In this document: in pieces, positions 42,321 to 44,436 of the stretch
Numbering within the stretch: the stretch's first letter is position 1
Layout: the number at the start of each line of letters is the position of its first letter
NCBI GenBank assembly: GCA_963815965.1
Contig: CAWFIT010000010.1
Coordinates: 1-44,436 of the forward strand
Source: DASVFB01 sp963815965
Lineage (GTDB): Bacteria > Actinomycetota > Thermoleophilia > Gaiellales > Gaiellaceae
DNA length: 44,436 nucleotides
Reading direction: 5' to 3'
Translations under genes and position numbers: made by a program
Notes under the pieces: generated by a model
What the model saw: the letters and a program-made list of their open reading frames with translations, nothing else
Told to the model about the DNA's origin: nothing
Database searches by the model: none

Positions 42321-43062
42321 TCGTGATTGCGGTTGAGGAAGCGGTAAAAGGGGGCGTCGGGTAAGTCCACCGTCTCGCTGCACGTTGCGCTCGCATTCAG
42401 TCGCCGCGGCTTGAGTGTGGGCTTGCTCGACGCGGATCTCTATGGGCCCGACATCCCCCTCATGGTCGGCATCAGTCGAAAGGAAGTGGCGCGGCAGTGG
42501 CAGCTCCGGCGCAAGAACCGCATTCACCTGGAGCCCGTCGAGCGAGCAACTCGCGCATCATGTCCGGTGGGTTTCTTCTCGCCGAGCAACAGGCGCTGGC
42601 GATGCCTGCGCCGCTGTTGGCCGCTGCGCTGGGGCAGCTTGTGCGTGATGTTGACTGGGGCGGTCCGGATGTCCTATTGGTCGACTTGCCGCCTGGGACC
42701 GCGGATCTTCAGCAGCAGCTGCTTGGTGTGGTATCCCTCGACGGCGGTGTGATCGTTGTCGGGCCCCAGGACGTAGCCCACCTCGACGGCAGGAAGTTCC
42801 TTGATTTCTGGCGTGAGGGCGATGTCCCCGTTCTGGGCGGCATCGAGAACATGAGTGGCCTTGAGTGCCCGCACTGCGGCGAGCGGATCGACGTTTTTCC
42901 ACCTGTGGCCGATGAGCGGTCGCTCTGGGCGGAGGGTCTAGCACTGCTTGGCCGGGTCCCGCTACTCCCGGAGGGTTGCGGCAGTGACACTGGCAGGCCG
43001 GCGCGTTCGACGCGATTGCGGCAAAGCTACTCGAGGCCCTCGAACGTCGTCCGGCCGCGTAA
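42321..43062 (+). pseudogene. mrp: Mrp/NBP35-type P-loop ATPase with several frameshifts
   Basis: Pieces in changing frames give VKGGVG, then KSTVSLHVALAFSRRGLSVG LLDADLYGPDIPLMVGISRK. Next comes IMSGGFLLAEQQALAMPAPL and VDWGGPDVLLVDLPPGTADL. ECPHCGERIDVFP, with the CxxC cluster ligands, and a last piece FDAIAAKLLEALERRPAA follow, with the stop at 43062. This is a nearly full-length Mrp/ApbC iron-sulfur carrier ATPase. Breaks lie in the Walker A region (an extra G in GGG near 42357), near 42545 and near 42990. The gene cannot be expressed as it stands. Confidence 0.75.
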
Positions 43063-43224
43063 GAAGGTCGCTCCTCGCGCGAGGCGCGCATGGCCCAAGT
43101 ATCGGGATTGTCGCGTCACGCATCACGACGAGCCAGGCGAGATCGCCGATCCGGAGCGGCGCGATGCTCACATAGCCCTGGTGACCACGAGGCTTGCCCG
43201 CGGGATCTGGAGAATGGAGATCAG

Positions 43225-43505
43225 ATGAGTGAACCGCTGGATCTCCGCGCATCGGATTCCGACCGCGGGCGGATAGTTGAACGGCTGCGCGAGCACTCCA
43301 TCGAAGGACGCCTGACCCTCGAAGAATTTACCGAGCGGATGGCAGCTACGTACCTCGCGCGCACCAGCGGAGAGCTCGAGGAACTCACGCGAGACCTCCC
43401 GTCTCCGCGCGCCTCGGTTACGTCGCGCCGACGACCGACACGTTTTCTCTTTTCGATCTTTGGTTCGACGGGACGTAAGCGACGGATTCGAATGCCGGCG
43501 GGTGA
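43225..43505 (+). CDS. DUF1707 domain protein, C-terminus unclear
   Basis: ATG at 43225 follows GGAGATCAG. LRASDSDRGRIVERLREHSI EGRLTLEEFTERMAATYLAR, then SGELEELTRDLP, is a complete DUF1707 domain, usually at the N-terminus of small actinobacterial membrane proteins. After about residue 75 comes a basic, Arg-rich stretch (RRRPTRFLFSIFGSTGRKRR). The frame stays open to 43698, but from about 43506 the better coding signal is in another frame, so I end the supported part there. Confidence 0.6.
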
Positions 43506-43718
43506 GCTGCCGAAGTTCGGCTTGAGCAGGCGTCCGACGAAGAACTTCGGGAACTCAGCGAAGCGCCGGAGGCGCATTCGGAGGCAATCAACACCTTCCT
43601 CGATCGAAATGTCGAGGCCGAGCCGGGGCCGAGCCAAGACGTCGCGCTCGCGTTGGACAGCTTCGCCCAGGCGGCAATGGAAGCGAAGCTCGAGCTAGAC
43701 ACTCGCGCCGACCGCTGA
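43506..43718 (+). pseudogene. Helical coding remnant out of frame with DUF1707 gene
   Basis: The frame reads AAEVRLEQASDEELRELSEA, PEAHSEAINTFLDRNVEAE, then DVALALDSFAQAAMEAKLEL and stops at 43718. It is amphipathic, acidic and protein-like but has no start codon and follows a stop. It may be the frameshifted C-terminus of the DUF1707 protein or the tail of a separate lost gene. Confidence 0.4.
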
Positions 43719-43851
43719 CCTGATCCTCGGGGGACATTCCCGAACACTGGCGCTGCGAAAGGTCATGTCGTTTGGCTCGCCGTGAGCTAAGGAGTACATT
43801 CGGCTGCCGGGTGGTTCGTCGTGCCCGTCAGCGTCAGGAAAGGAAGCGGCC

Positions 43852-44147
43852 GTGCTCTTTCACGTCACTTGGGAGTTCATCGATACGAGCGAGGATGGCA
43901 TTCGCAGGTCGCTTGGCGTCTTCTCGCAATGGCAGCCACCAGCGGGAGCCGAGTTCAAGGGGGCCTACGGCTTCGCTGATGGCGAGGTGGTGTGGCGCTG
44001 ATTGAGGCTGAGAGCGCTGCCGCGCTCGCCCACACCACGGCCCCGTGGGCGCCGTGGTTGCGTTTCAAGACGAATCCGATCGTGCCGATCGAGGAATCGT
44101 CCGCCATCGCCGGGGAGGCCGTCGTCTTCCGCGACTCGGTTAGCTGA
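43852..44147 (+). pseudogene. DUF3303 paralogue, frameshifted
   Basis: From GTG at 43852: LFHVTWEFIDTSEDGIRRSL GVFSQWQPP and FKGAYGFADGE. After one lost base near 43990 it continues VALIEAESAAALAHTTAPWA, LRFKTNPIVPIEESSAIAGE to 44147. It aligns along its whole length with the intact DUF3303 protein at 40794-41093. Restoring one G would restore the gene. Confidence 0.7.
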
Positions 44148-44148
44148 A

Positions 44149-44427
44149 ATGTGGGCGCGCGTGGCGAGGTTCGAGGGGACCCGGCAGACATTGATTCGAG
44201 GCTCAGAGACTTCGCTCTGCCCTCGACGCGGGGGCGTTTCCGCCCGAGCTGGCGGACGCGAAGTTCCTGCTGCTGGTCGATCATGAGTCGGGAGGAATGC
44301 TCGGGGTGACGCTGTTCGACAGCGAGGAGGCGATGCGAAAGGCGACGAGGTGATGAACGCGGGGCCTGGCAACGCCGGCAGCCGCGCCTCCGTTGAGTTC
44401 TACGAGGTGCCTCTCCACACGCTCTAG
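44149..44427 (+). pseudogene. Small barrel-type protein, multiple frameshifts, at window edge
   Basis: ATG at 44149 is next to the DUF3303 stop. Successive frames read MWARVARFEG, GDPADIDSRLRDF, PELADAKFLLLVDHESGGML, GVTLFDSEEAMRK and GDEVMNAGPGNAGSRASVEF YEVPLHTL. This is a complete antibiotic-biosynthesis-monooxygenase-like protein broken by at least three one-base shifts; the last is a missing G in AAAGGCGAC near 44341. Confidence 0.6.
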
Positions 44428-44436
44428 ACAAACGAA

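Overview
The window is high-GC DNA with many GTG/TTG starts. Its families are typical of Actinomycetota: LuxR/STAND ATPase regulators, class III cyclase-STAND proteins, DUF1707, a SARP-type N-terminus and DUF3303. A soil or aquatic relative of the Thermoleophilia (Solirubrobacterales/Gaiellales) is my best guess. It rests on gene content and style; there is no marker gene.

Layout. 1-5 kb: an edge-truncated exported protein, a short-chain dehydrogenase (SDR), a small alpha/beta-barrel protein beside a decayed oxidoreductase, a peroxiredoxin-like protein and an HD-GYP/LuxR regulator. 5-11 kb: a large secreted RTX-repeat protein and a large LuxR-ATPase regulator, each with a hairpin terminator. 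11-15 kb: a VanRS-like two-component system divergent from a VanY-like D,D-carboxypeptidase, then a double-cupin protein and a cyclase-STAND protein. 17.6-24.4 kb: two translationally coupled cyclase-STAND genes and a small protein. These lie between 44-bp exact direct repeats that are the 3' half of tRNA-Thr(GGT), from the anticodon loop to the acceptor end, which is the usual footprint of integration into a tRNA gene. 24.6-28.8 kb: two convergent units, each headed by a paralogous ArsR repressor with a CxxxC motif. One carries a glutaredoxin-like protein and a DUF302 protein; the other an MMPL exporter and a rhodanese. The content suggests a thiol or reactive-sulfur response.

28.8-44.4 kb is different. 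Intact genes (methyltransferase, deaminase, secreted protein, GH13 glycosidase, PfkB kinase, DUF3303) sit among many fragments and frameshifted genes: a serine hydrolase, an SRPBCC protein, ComEA, an AAA ATPase, a SARP/DndB-like chimera, an aldo-keto reductase, an Mrp ATPase and several small barrel proteins. Genes of 700-1000 codons in the left half are uninterrupted. The right half is therefore either a real zone of decay and recombination or a stretch with poor consensus at short G runs. Reads would decide.

The best candidate for something new is the tRNA-repeat-bounded cyclase-STAND pair. Next are the paired ArsR thiol/sulfur units, and a block repeated three times upstream of small phage-like genes at 32.9-34.1 kb.
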